A stretch of 64,000 nt of DNA, taken from NCBI RefSeq assembly GCF_002724055.1, contig NZ_BDQY01000014.1:22257-86256 (forward strand), written 5' to 3'. Origin of the DNA: Tepidibacter mesophilus. GTDB taxonomy: Bacteria > Bacillota > Clostridia > Peptostreptococcales > Peptostreptococcaceae. The stretch's first letter is position 1; each line of letters opens with the position of its first letter. A program made the position numbers and the translations under genes. The notes under the pieces are model-generated. The model made no database searches. It saw nothing but the letters and a program-made list of their open reading frames with translations, and was not told where the DNA came from. Below are positions 1 through 9,500 of the stretch, in pieces.

Positions 1-948
1 ACTCCTCCTAATTCATATAAAGATGGAAATATATTAAATATAGAAAAATTAAAATCTGTTATAACTGAATATATACAAAGTCAAAATATAAAAACTAAAA
101 AGACAATTTTTACAGTGCAGAGTACATTGATTATAAACAGAGAAATAACATTACCTGTTGCTAAAAAAGAAGAAGAAATGGATACAATGGTAAGATTTGA
201 AATAGAGCAGTATTTACCAATTATGTTTGATGAGTATGTAATAGAGTACAAAATTTTAGAAACTTTTATTGAAGAAGGTATAAAAAAAGGAAGAATAATT
301 GTAGCGGCACTTCCTAAAACAATAGCAGAAGATTGTTTGAAATTTATAAAAGAATTAAATTTAACTCCTGTAGCTTTAGATATGAATTCAAATGCTATAT
401 CTAAATTATGTGAATCAGAGGTTATAATTAATGATGAAAATTCCAGTTTAGATAAAACTGTTGCGGTTATAGATATAGGGCATAATCATATAAATTTGAA
501 TATGATTTCTAATGGAATAGTAGAATTTAGTCGGATTATACCTGTTGGAAGTAATGAAATAGATATAAATATTGCAAATATGCTTAATCTATCATTAGAA
601 GAAGCTGAAAAAAGAAAAATAGAAAATTCTAATTTAAATAATAACAATAGTCTTATTTCATTAGAAATGTTAAATGATGTAGTAAAAGACTCTGTTAATA
701 ATTGGATACAAGAAATTAGAAGATTATTCAGATATTATGAAAATACAAAAAGAGACAATAGAATAGAAGAAATATATTTATATGGTGGAGGATCACAGAC
801 TAAAGGATTAGAAGATTACTTTAAAAAAGAATTAAATATTGAAGTTGCAAAAATAGAAAAAATGTCCAATATAAAGCTTGGAAAAGAAGAACAAGATATA
901 AAGCTTAGTCAATATTTAAATTGTATAGGATCAATTATACGAAAGTAG
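1..948 (+). CDS. pilM: PilM, type IV pilus inner-membrane platform protein (5' truncated)
   Basis: The reading frame is open from base 1, so the gene begins upstream of the window; the GTG at 115 is internal. The visible part has the PilM core: an 'INREITLP' strand followed by an 'EIEQYLPI' helix, and an actin-like fold with a phosphate-binding 'VIDIGHNHINL' segment and a 'LYGGGSQTKGL' glycine loop near the C-terminus. PilM is a cytoplasmic FtsA-like protein that binds the N-terminus of PilN and connects the PilN/PilO platform to the assembly ATPases. It lies 10 nt upstream of the PilN-like gene, which supports the call. The pilB, pilC and major pilin genes are probably off the left edge, which is inference. 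Confidence 0.88.
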   Translation, partial: TPPNSYKDGNILNIEKLKSVITEYIQSQNIKTKKTIFTVQSTLIINREITLPVAKKEEEMDTMVRFEIEQYLPIMFDEYVIEYKILETFIEEGIKKGRIIVAALPKTIAEDCLKFIKELNLTPVALDMNSNAISKLCESEVIINDENSSLDKTVAVIDIGHNHINLNMISNGIVEFSRIIPVGSNEIDINIANMLNLSLEEAEKRKIENSNLNNNNSLISLEMLNDVVKDSVNNWIQEIRRLFRYYENTKRDNRIEEIYLYGGGSQTKGLEDYFKKELNIEVAKIEKMSNIKLGKEEQDIKLSQYLNCIGSIIRK

Positions 949-958
949 GTAGAGTGAC

Positions 959-1519
959 ATGAGAGATTTTAACTTTTTTTCACCATATATAGACCAAAAC
1001 AAGAAATCAAAGAACAATAATATATTGATATTTTCAAGTGTAATTATACTAATTATATGTATGTGTGGATTTACAGTATACACAAATAATAAAATTAAAA
1101 AATTAGAAGCAGAAAAAGCATATTATCAAGAGTATCTAGATTCGGAAAAAGTAGTTACAGATTTAAAAAAAGTAAATGAGAAAAAAAGAAAAATAGATAT
1201 TATGAAAAAATACTATAGCGAAGTAAGTAATCTTAGCATAGACATGAATAAATCAGATAAAATCAATACTATTTTAATGGATAGAATATCTTCGAAACTA
1301 CCTACAAATTTATTTTTAAAGTCTATGAATATAGACGGATTAAATGTAACTATACAGGGAGTATCAATGAATAGAACATCTATAGGGGAACTTGAATATA
1401 ATTTGAAGCAATTAGAAATATTCAACTTTGTACATATATCTAATATAAACAAAGAATCAGATGAATCTCAAAACTTCACATTTGCCTTAAAGTGTATACT
1501 GAAGGGCGGTGAAATGTAG
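959..1519 (+). CDS. pilN: PilN-like type IV pilus assembly protein
   Basis: This 186-residue protein has the PilN plan: a short cytoplasmic N-terminus starting 'MRDFNFFSPYI' (the PilM-binding segment in the family), one membrane helix at about residues 22-43, a lysine-rich coiled coil at about 44-85, and a small alpha/beta periplasmic-type domain. Length is close to the usual 180-200 residues. The ATG at 959 follows a weak GTAGGTAGAG ribosome site. The stop codon shares its last G with the GTG start of the next gene, so the two are translationally coupled. Sequence identity to PilN is low outside these features; order and topology carry the call. Confidence 0.82.
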   Translation: MRDFNFFSPYIDQNKKSKNNNILIFSSVIILIICMCGFTVYTNNKIKKLEAEKAYYQEYLDSEKVVTDLKKVNEKKRKIDIMKKYYSEVSNLSIDMNKSDKINTILMDRISSKLPTNLFLKSMNIDGLNVTIQGVSMNRTSIGELEYNLKQLEIFNFVHISNINKESDESQNFTFALKCILKGGEM

Positions 1520-2769
1520 TGAAATTAACTACAAGAGAAAAAATCATGCTAATAATATTAGGGTTAATGCTTATTATAGGAGGATATTACAAATTTATAT
1601 TAAGTCAACAGCTTATAAAGCTTGATAATATTGAGCAAGAGGTAATAGATAAAAAAGCTGAGGTTGAAAGAGTTAAATTAGAAATATCTGAGAATAGTCC
1701 TGTGCATAAAAACTTTAAAATTATAAATGCTAAAATAAAATCAATGACAAAACCTTTATTCCCAAGTATAAATCAAGAAAAAATAATAGTAATCTTAGAT
1801 GAGATGCTTGCAGATGCTAACTTAGAAGGTAATTCGATTAGTTTTTCTGAGATAGATGTGAATGAAATTGATGTAAAAAAAGAAGAAGAAAAAGATAAAA
1901 CTTATTTAATAAAAAATCTATTAGAAGAATATAAAGGTAATAAGAAAGAAAAAAATAATGAAGTAAGTAATGAAAATCAAGAAAATACAGAAAAACCAGA
2001 TGAAAATAAGAGAGAAACTGAAAAAATGACTGCAACAATTAGTTATAAAGGAAAATATAAAGATATAATTAATTTTTTAGAACAAATAGAAACTTATGAT
2101 AAAAAAATACTTGTAAGTAGTATTTCAATATCTAAATCTAAAGAAAATAATACGGATGAAGAAGGAATTGTAACTGATGACAATAGTATAACAGGAAGTA
2201 TTGCATTAGATTTTTATTCTGTTCCAAAAATTCATGAACAGGACGAAGAGTATTTAAAGTGGGATTTTGATAATGGATATGGTAAAGATGACCCGTTTGT
2301 TCCTTTTAGTGGGTACTCTGAATATAATAAGAATAACAATATAGTTGTAAATAATGATTTTATTATGACTGTAAAGCCTATATCCTCAGATTTGCCTACT
2401 GTTATAATGGGAAGGGCGATGGATAAGCTAGGTAGAAGTTATGTATACGCGGATAACCAAAATTTTGAAAATGTAGAATTTCAAATAGTTCAAGTTGATA
2501 AAAAATATTACTATAAATATAAAACTCAAGGAGAAGCTTACCCGCAAGATTATGAAAATGATATGATTGAATTTGACCCACATGGAACTACTGTAAATCT
2601 GAATATTATAAGTAATAAAAGGAATGGTCCTGAAGATAATAGTGGTATAAATTTATCCTTAATAAATAAAACAAATCTAAAATTAAATGTAAAAGTTGAT
2701 TATGAAGATGATAAAAATCCTAGAGTAAAAGTAGTTAATAAGCTTGGAAGTGTTAAGGTGATAAAATGA
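1519..2769 (+). CDS. pilO: PilO-like type IV pilus assembly protein with long C-terminal extension
   Basis: The N-terminal part fits PilO: one membrane helix at about residues 8-27, a coiled coil at about 30-75, then a ferredoxin-like domain with 'SISFSEIDV' and, after a charged Lys/Glu/Asn linker, 'ATISYKGKYKDIINFLEQI', which matches the PilO pattern. Typical PilO proteins are about 200 residues; this one has 416. The extra C-terminal part (about 235-416) includes 'VKPISSDLPTVIMGRA' and ends in a beta-rich stretch I cannot assign. The GTG start overlaps the pilN stop, and the 3' end overlaps the next start by 4 bp (ATGATAA), so the cluster is tightly coupled. Confidence 0.78.
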   Translation: MKLTTREKIMLIILGLMLIIGGYYKFILSQQLIKLDNIEQEVIDKKAEVERVKLEISENSPVHKNFKIINAKIKSMTKPLFPSINQEKIIVILDEMLADANLEGNSISFSEIDVNEIDVKKEEEKDKTYLIKNLLEEYKGNKKEKNNEVSNENQENTEKPDENKRETEKMTATISYKGKYKDIINFLEQIETYDKKILVSSISISKSKENNTDEEGIVTDDNSITGSIALDFYSVPKIHEQDEEYLKWDFDNGYGKDDPFVPFSGYSEYNKNNNIVVNNDFIMTVKPISSDLPTVIMGRAMDKLGRSYVYADNQNFENVEFQIVQVDKKYYYKYKTQGEAYPQDYENDMIEFDPHGTTVNLNIISNKRNGPEDNSGINLSLINKTNLKLNVKVDYEDDKNPRVKVVNKLGSVKVIK

Positions 2770-3617
2770 TAAAATCTAATAAAGGATTGACGTTGGTTGA
2801 ACTTATTGTCAGTTTAGCAATACTTGGAATTATTATTGTGCCTCTTTCTACTTTTTTTGTGAATACAATAAAAATAAATAAAGACTCAGAAGATAGGCTG
2901 AAAGCAAATCAGTTAGCTGAAAAATATATCGAAAAGACAAAATTTAGTGATAGTATAGTTCATGAAAATAATAAGTTAACTATAAATACAAGTGATAATG
3001 GCTTTACAATAGATACTACTGCTCAACATAATGACAGTGTTGTAACTTATAAGAAAGATGAAGGAGATTTTGTAGTATATAAAAAAGTAGAGACGCTAAA
3101 ACATAAAATAAAAGAAGAAGATAAAAGTGAAGAACGATCAATAACATATCATGGAGAAATGAAAATAGAAAAAGATAATGATACACAAGATAAAATTGTT
3201 TTTGAAGATAATACAGAAGAATATATTGAAGAAAACGAAACCATAAAAATAGATGTACAAAAATATTCAGATACAGAAATAACTATAGCTTTTAACAACA
3301 AAAAGAAAACGGTAAATAATATAGATTTAAGTAACGAAGATATCAATATAAAACTAAACTGTAATGGAAATAAAAAAATAAATTTACAAGTATCTAGTTT
3401 GAATGAACCAAAAACTAATATATATATTATAAATTCTAAAGATAGCAATAATGAAATGATCATAGAAAAATCAATAGGAAAAGTATATATACATAAGAAT
3501 ATTTATGATAATACAGTAGCAAAAGAAGAAAATAATTGGGTATATAAAATTACAATAACAGTACAAAAAAATAATAGAGAAATAACAAAATTAGTAGCAC
3601 TAAAAAAGATAGATTAG
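2766..3617 (+). CDS. Type IV prepilin-like protein (minor pilin)
   Basis: The N-terminus is a class-III prepilin signal: short basic leader 'MIKSNKG', then mature 'LTLVELIVSLAIL' with Glu at +5 and a hydrophobic helix. The prepilin peptidase would cut after Gly7. The remaining roughly 240 residues are polar, Lys/Asp/Asn-rich and lack recognisable domains or paired cysteines. At 283 residues it is in the size range of clostridial minor pilins (PilV/PilW type). It overlaps pilO by 4 bp and precedes the PilX-like gene by 12 bp, so it probably belongs to the pilus initiation complex. The specific minor-pilin identity cannot be assigned. Confidence 0.85.
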   Translation: MIKSNKGLTLVELIVSLAILGIIIVPLSTFFVNTIKINKDSEDRLKANQLAEKYIEKTKFSDSIVHENNKLTINTSDNGFTIDTTAQHNDSVVTYKKDEGDFVVYKKVETLKHKIKEEDKSEERSITYHGEMKIEKDNDTQDKIVFEDNTEEYIEENETIKIDVQKYSDTEITIAFNNKKKTVNNIDLSNEDINIKLNCNGNKKINLQVSSLNEPKTNIYIINSKDSNNEMIIEKSIGKVYIHKNIYDNTVAKEENNWVYKITITVQKNNREITKLVALKKID

Positions 3618-3629
3618 GGGTAGATATGT

Positions 3630-5960
3630 ATGATAAGAAAAATTTTAAAATCCCAAAGAGGATCTACCTTAATAATGGTATTAATGAGTTTATCGGTACT
3701 TAGTATTTTAGGGACAGCTATAATGTCATCGGCTGTAATGAATTTAAAAGTAAAGATGCATGATAAAAGACAAAAAACATCATTCTATTTATCAGAAGCA
3801 GGGCTTGAAGAAGCTTATGGTATTATGGTGCATGAAGTTGATGAAGCAATTAAAGCTGGAAATAAAAAAGTTAAAGATAGTTTACCAAAGTTTATAAGTG
3901 ATGAAAGAGCAAAAGAACATAAAGAACCAATAGAAGACTCTATAGACAGTGTGTTTATAGATGGAGATGGAAGTGTAAATAAAGAAAATATAAAGATAAA
4001 AATGCAACAATGGTTTGCTCAGGGGTATACTGACTATTTTAATAAAAAAGATGCTAAAGATACTAGTGTAAACGATCTTAAAGAACAATTAGTAAAACCT
4101 GATAATTATTCTATTTTAGATAGTAATATAGATTCATCAAAACCAAATATTGTTGTAGAAAAAATAGATGAATATCCTAATGTTCCACCAATGAAAAAAG
4201 ATATAATACAAACACAATTAGACAGTTATAATGAAGATTTAAAAAAGTATATGAAAGAAGATAATAATAAATTTAAATTTACATTAGTTTCTCAATTCAC
4301 TCATGAAAGTATTAATAAACAGATTAAGAGTACATTTTCTATATCAATACCAGAGTATAATACTCCGTACTACATAGGAAATGAAGTACTAACATTAAAA
4401 GAAAATATACTTTGGACAAATGCTTTAATATCAGATAAAGATATAATTATAACTGGAAATAATGTAAATGTAAACGGGGATATATATGCATATGGAAATA
4501 CAGATAAACATATCAAAGAAAGAGGCATTATAGTAGGAGAAAATAACAAATCAGGTAAATTAACTGTAAATGGAAATGTGATAACAGGTAGTTATATTCA
4601 AACAAAATCCAACAATTCTAATATAACTATAAAAAATGGAGATGTATATTGTAATAGTTTAGTTATACCGGATTCACAAGAAAATTGTGATATAAATATA
4701 GGTGAAGAAAAAAATACAGCAGATGTTAATACTATTGATGACATAGAGTTAAATGGAAAGAAATCACACATAAATATTTATGGAAGTTACTATGGATTTT
4801 CTGATGGTTCACATTCCGATACACATGAAGAAAGCAGTAGTATTGTTATTAATAGTGATGATATAGGAGAACAAAATGGTTCTAGTATAAAAATAACTGG
4901 AAAATATACGCGAGATAACAAAGACATAGTAGATGATAATAAAGGGATATTTATTGGAGGAACTGTATATATAAATTTAGCTGATGGTGATTATCAAACA
5001 GGAGAAAGTGTATCTGTAAAAGGAAACTATAGAGCATATACAGAAAAAATAGAAGATACAAATAGTGAATATTATTATAGTAATGATAAAGACCAGAGTA
5101 AAGTAAGTTTTAAATATCGTTCTCCTTTAACTTTAGTACATAAAAAGGATGGGACAGATTTTCAAGCAAGGGATTTGGCTAGATATATAAAAGAAATAAA
5201 TACAACTAAAGGAGATAATTTTCTAAACTTAGGAAATAGAAATATAGACATTGATATTAAAAATGTAAAATATTCGATCGGTGCTTATATTGATAGTACA
5301 TCAAAATTAAATGAATCTACCTCTGGTTCTCTTGATTATGAGACTTTATTTAAAGAAAAATTTAAAGAATATAAGCATTATGTAAATACAATAGGAGATT
5401 CACAAATTAGTTTAGATGACAATCAAATAGATAGTAAATTGAATATAGAAGAAAGATTTAATTTTAAAAAAGACATAGTAAAAAATAAAGAAAATAAAGA
5501 AATATATATTGCAAATTCAAATCAAAACCAATCTATTTATATAGTAGGTCCTGATTCAAGTGAATCACGATCTGATTCTGACTACACCATACAACCTTCA
5601 GATGGAGTATTAAAAGGAATAATAGTTACTAAAGGTGATGTTTATATATCAGGAAAAATAAACTTTACAGGAATGATAGTAGCAAAAGGAAATATATATA
5701 TACAAGATGATGAAGAAAAAATATTTACTAATGACTACAAAACAAAATTTAATAATAATTATGTTATTAATAAAATAGCTGAAGATATAAAAATAATAAC
5801 AGAAGGAACCCAAATAGGAGATTTATTTACTCAAGATTCAGGATGGAGTAAAGAAATAAACGTATATTTAGACAATATGGGTGTAGATAGTGATATAAAA
5901 GCTTATTACAAATTTTCTGATTTAATAAATATTACAGATTGGGAAAAAATAAAAAATTAG
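3630..5960 (+). CDS. PilX/GspK-like giant minor pilin
   Basis: A 776-residue protein with a prepilin-like N-terminus: basic 'MIRKILKSQRG' followed by 'STLIMVLMSLSVLSILG'. Mature position 5 is Met rather than Glu, a property of PilX/GspK-type subunits that sit at the tip and cannot accept a pilin below in the usual way. The motif 'TSFYLSEAGLEEA' just after the helix is typical of the PilX N-terminal family. The large C-terminal part has repetitive beta strands with many Asn/Asp-Gly turns ('NVNVNGDIYAYG', 'KLTVNGNVITG', 'GIIVTKGDVYISG', 'GMIVAKGNIYI'), which suggests a bactofilin-like or parallel beta-helix domain. It lies between two canonical prepilins in one operon. Confidence 0.8.
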   Translation: MIRKILKSQRGSTLIMVLMSLSVLSILGTAIMSSAVMNLKVKMHDKRQKTSFYLSEAGLEEAYGIMVHEVDEAIKAGNKKVKDSLPKFISDERAKEHKEPIEDSIDSVFIDGDGSVNKENIKIKMQQWFAQGYTDYFNKKDAKDTSVNDLKEQLVKPDNYSILDSNIDSSKPNIVVEKIDEYPNVPPMKKDIIQTQLDSYNEDLKKYMKEDNNKFKFTLVSQFTHESINKQIKSTFSISIPEYNTPYYIGNEVLTLKENILWTNALISDKDIIITGNNVNVNGDIYAYGNTDKHIKERGIIVGENNKSGKLTVNGNVITGSYIQTKSNNSNITIKNGDVYCNSLVIPDSQENCDINIGEEKNTADVNTIDDIELNGKKSHINIYGSYYGFSDGSHSDTHEESSSIVINSDDIGEQNGSSIKITGKYTRDNKDIVDDNKGIFIGGTVYINLADGDYQTGESVSVKGNYRAYTEKIEDTNSEYYYSNDKDQSKVSFKYRSPLTLVHKKDGTDFQARDLARYIKEINTTKGDNFLNLGNRNIDIDIKNVKYSIGAYIDSTSKLNESTSGSLDYETLFKEKFKEYKHYVNTIGDSQISLDDNQIDSKLNIEERFNFKKDIVKNKENKEIYIANSNQNQSIYIVGPDSSESRSDSDYTIQPSDGVLKGIIVTKGDVYISGKINFTGMIVAKGNIYIQDDEEKIFTNDYKTKFNNNYVINKIAEDIKIITEGTQIGDLFTQDSGWSKEINVYLDNMGVDSDIKAYYKFSDLINITDWEKIKN

Positions 5961-5980
5961 TTTCAAAGAAGGGTTGAAAA

Positions 5981-6484
5981 ATGAAATATCTTTTTAATAA
6001 AAAAGGATTTACATTAATAGAGTTACTTATAGTTTTAGCAATAGCATCGATTGTAATTGGAGTTGTAGGATCATTTTTTATATCAAATTACAGATTGTTT
6101 TTTAAAGCAGATGACCAAATAACAGTACAGGATCAAGCTCAAAATGCAATGACTAAAATTATAGATAAAATAAGAGAAACAGAGGGTATATATTCAATAG
6201 AAGGAGAAAAAGACTCAATAACTAGGTATTATAAAGTAGATAAAATTATATTTAAAAATATACCAGATAATTTATTACTTAAGTTTAATGATGAGACAAT
6301 ATTTTATGGATATGGAGAGCCGGTGAATAAAGCAATATCTGGGAATATCGAAAATTTTGAAATGAGACTTATTCCGAATACGTCGAATTATAAAGATAGT
6401 AAAGGTATTGAAATAAAAATTAAAGCAAAAAAGAATAAATCTGAAGTTGAAATTATAGATGAAGTTTATTTTAGAAATAAATAA
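5981..6484 (+). CDS. Type IV prepilin (PilW/PilJ-like minor pilin)
   Basis: The start 'MKYLFNKKG|FTLIELLIVLAIAS' is a textbook class-III signal with Phe at +1 and Glu at +5. A roughly 140-residue globular domain follows, with 'DDQITVQDQAQNAMTKIIDKIRE', a motif common in PilW-type minor pilins. Total length is 167 residues. An AAGAAGGG ribosome site precedes the ATG, 20 nt after the PilX-like gene. With the 2766 and 3630 products it probably forms the priming or tip complex; this is inference from order and known T4P organisation. Confidence 0.87.
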   Translation: MKYLFNKKGFTLIELLIVLAIASIVIGVVGSFFISNYRLFFKADDQITVQDQAQNAMTKIIDKIRETEGIYSIEGEKDSITRYYKVDKIIFKNIPDNLLLKFNDETIFYGYGEPVNKAISGNIENFEMRLIPNTSNYKDSKGIEIKIKAKKNKSEVEIIDEVYFRNK

Positions 6485-6500
6485 AAATAGGAGGGGGAGT

Positions 6501-9500
6501 ATGGAAAAAAAATTTAAAAAAATAATTAGTATTTGCGTCATAATGTGTATGATTATTACAACCTTTACACCTGTTTATGGAAATCCTAATAAAGATGAAA
6601 AAATAAGTGGTTATGTGTGGGAAGATGTGAATGAAAACGGAATATGGGATTCAGGAGAAAAAGGAGTAGAGGATATAATTATTTATTCTTACAATGGGAA
6701 CGCAGATAAAAAAGAATGGAATTATAGAACAACTTCATCTTCAAATGGATATTATAGTGTTTCGGCTAAAAATTCTGGTAAGGATAATATAATAAAGGTA
6801 GATTTAGAGGAACTGAATAATAGAGGATATGAATTAACAACAAATAAGTATGATTCAAAAGTAAATCCTACAAATGGAAAATCATATAAAATGAAACCTT
6901 CAACAGATATACATATAGGATTAGTAAAAATAAAAGAAGATACATCACCATCTAATTTAATGGATATTAGTAGATCTATTGATGAGGTGAAAATGAAAAA
7001 AGAAGATTATTTTGATATTAGATATACTATAACACCTAAGCCAATTCTTAGAGAACAGGATAGTAGTAAGAAGGATATAATATTAATTATTGATACTTCA
7101 GGAAGTATGAGATGGATTCCAACACAAAATAGAGAACCTTATTATTATAATGAAACTTCAAGATTGACCATAATGAAAAATGTTGCTAAAAATTTTGTAG
7201 ATAAATTCGAGAACTCACAGAATTTCAATATTGGATTAGTAGAATATAGTAGTTATGCTAGTAAAGTAAGTGATATCAAATCTGTTCCATCTAGAGCGCA
7301 AAATCTAAAAAATAGTATAGATGGATTAGGTGTAAATGGAGCCACTAATATAGGAGATGGAATTAGGATTGCGAAATCAATGCTTGATGCAGATACATCT
7401 GCAAAAGAAAAATATATTATTTTAATGACTGACGGAGTAGCTACAGCTTATAGTAAAGATATAAATGGAAGTCGCAATTATAGTGATGTTACGGACGTAT
7501 ATAATTCTGATTCGAGCTACAAGGGAAAATATTATAGACGTTTAGATGATTATATGGGTTCAAATATAAATGATATTATATATCATAATAAATTAGATGA
7601 ATTTAGAACAGCATATTATTTAAAAGATTACTTAAGTTATTTAGGAAATCAGCAAGGGGATGAGGCATCCTTAAATTATGCAAAAAATGTAGTAGATGAA
7701 AAAATTAAAAAATCAGATGATATAACATCCTTTTTTGTAGTAGGATTTGGTTCAGGAGCGGGTAGTAGTAATGAAGAAATAGCAAATACTGCAGGAGCAA
7801 AAGGACAGTATTATTCTACACAAAATAGTAGTACTCTACAAAAGTTATATGATCAATTTGCAGAAGGAATTTTAAACTCTATTTCAGGGAAGATACATTT
7901 TGAAGAAACTATTACTGCACAAAATAATGAACAAGTAAGGGACATTTTACATACAGATAATTTGCCGGAAAGTTTTCATGTAGATAATAACAAGATAATA
8001 GGAGATATGGATATAACGTATAAGCTAAATCAAGAAAAGACATTATATGTAGCAGATCCTGTTTCATTTACGGTTCGATACAAATTAGATAGACAAGGCA
8101 TATATACTTTTGGAGATAACAAAAATTCTTTTGCAAATATAGATATTCTAGATAAAAGTGATAAAAAATATTTAGAAGCCTTGAGCATTGAGATAAAGGA
8201 TAAGCCGGAAAAACCTATATTTACCCAAACTCCAACTACATGGACAAATCAAAATGTTGAAGTAAGCATTCAGTACTCTAATGATTCTGAGATAAGAGAG
8301 TATAAAATTGATGATAACCCATGGCAAACATATAACGAGCCAATTACTGTAACGAGTAATGCAATAATTCAAGCTAGAGGAGTAGATGAATTAGATCAAT
8401 ATTCCATAAATAGTTTAAGTATAACAAATATAGATAAAGTACAGCCTACAGGGAATATTAATATTACACCAACTACAAATCAAGATGTAACATTGACTTT
8501 AATAGCAAATGATATAGGATCTGGTGTGAAAAGTGTACAAAAACCAGATGGAACATGGGTAGAAGGAGATACCACAACGTATAAAGTATCTGAAAATGGA
8601 ACATACACGTTCAATATTGTAGATATAGCAGGAAATACAGGGACTGCAACAGCAACAGTAAATAATTTAAAGAAAAATTTACCTGAAATTAATATAAAAG
8701 TAAGAGATACTTTAGGGGATAGGAATACACTTAATATACCTTCTACAAATGCGGATAGGAAGGTTGATAAAATAGATCTATCTATAGGACTTCAAGGAGA
8801 TGCTTATGCTGATATAAGTGTGAAGGGGGAAAATGTAGACTTTTTTGAATATCAATTTATAAAAAATTCAAAAACGCCTACAAATGATTGGGAGAGTATA
8901 AAATTAAATGGAGAAACTATAAATCAAGATGTTGTTAAAGAAAAACAAGGATATTTAAATAAAAGAAGTTATGACGTAAGTCATATGAAGACTATGCAGA
9001 ATAAATCAGATTGGAATAACCCAGAATTAGTTTTTGAATCTCCATTTGATGCGACAGTATATAAACCTACAACATATTCGACAACTTCATCAGAATATGG
9101 TAAATGGGAAGAATATAAAAAAGAAGATGGGACTAAAGAAAAAAGATGGATTACAAATTCAGTATTTATGAATGAGATGGATATAGCTTGGTCTAGTGGA
9201 AATATAAACTTAGATTATAAAGAAGCATCAAAATTCTGGGGGTATATTAAAGTTCCTAAGGATGGAAATTATAAATTTGGAATGAACTCAGATGATGGAT
9301 GTAAAGGCTATATAACAGTTGGTGGAAATACAAAGAAATTTGTTGATATGTTTAAAGTACAAGGGTCAAGATTTGGAAGCTCTAATGAAGGCTATGACTT
9401 AAAAGCAGGTGAATATTATCCGATTTATCTGGAATACTTTAACTGGGGCGGAAGGGCCCACTTTCAAATGGTCTATAGTGATAATAAAACAATAAATAAA

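Noticed and set aside
6459..6500. Extended start for the VWA protein
   Set aside because: The ATG at 6459 lies within the prepilin gene and would place residues ahead of a clear signal peptide; ATG 6501 has AGGAGGGGG.
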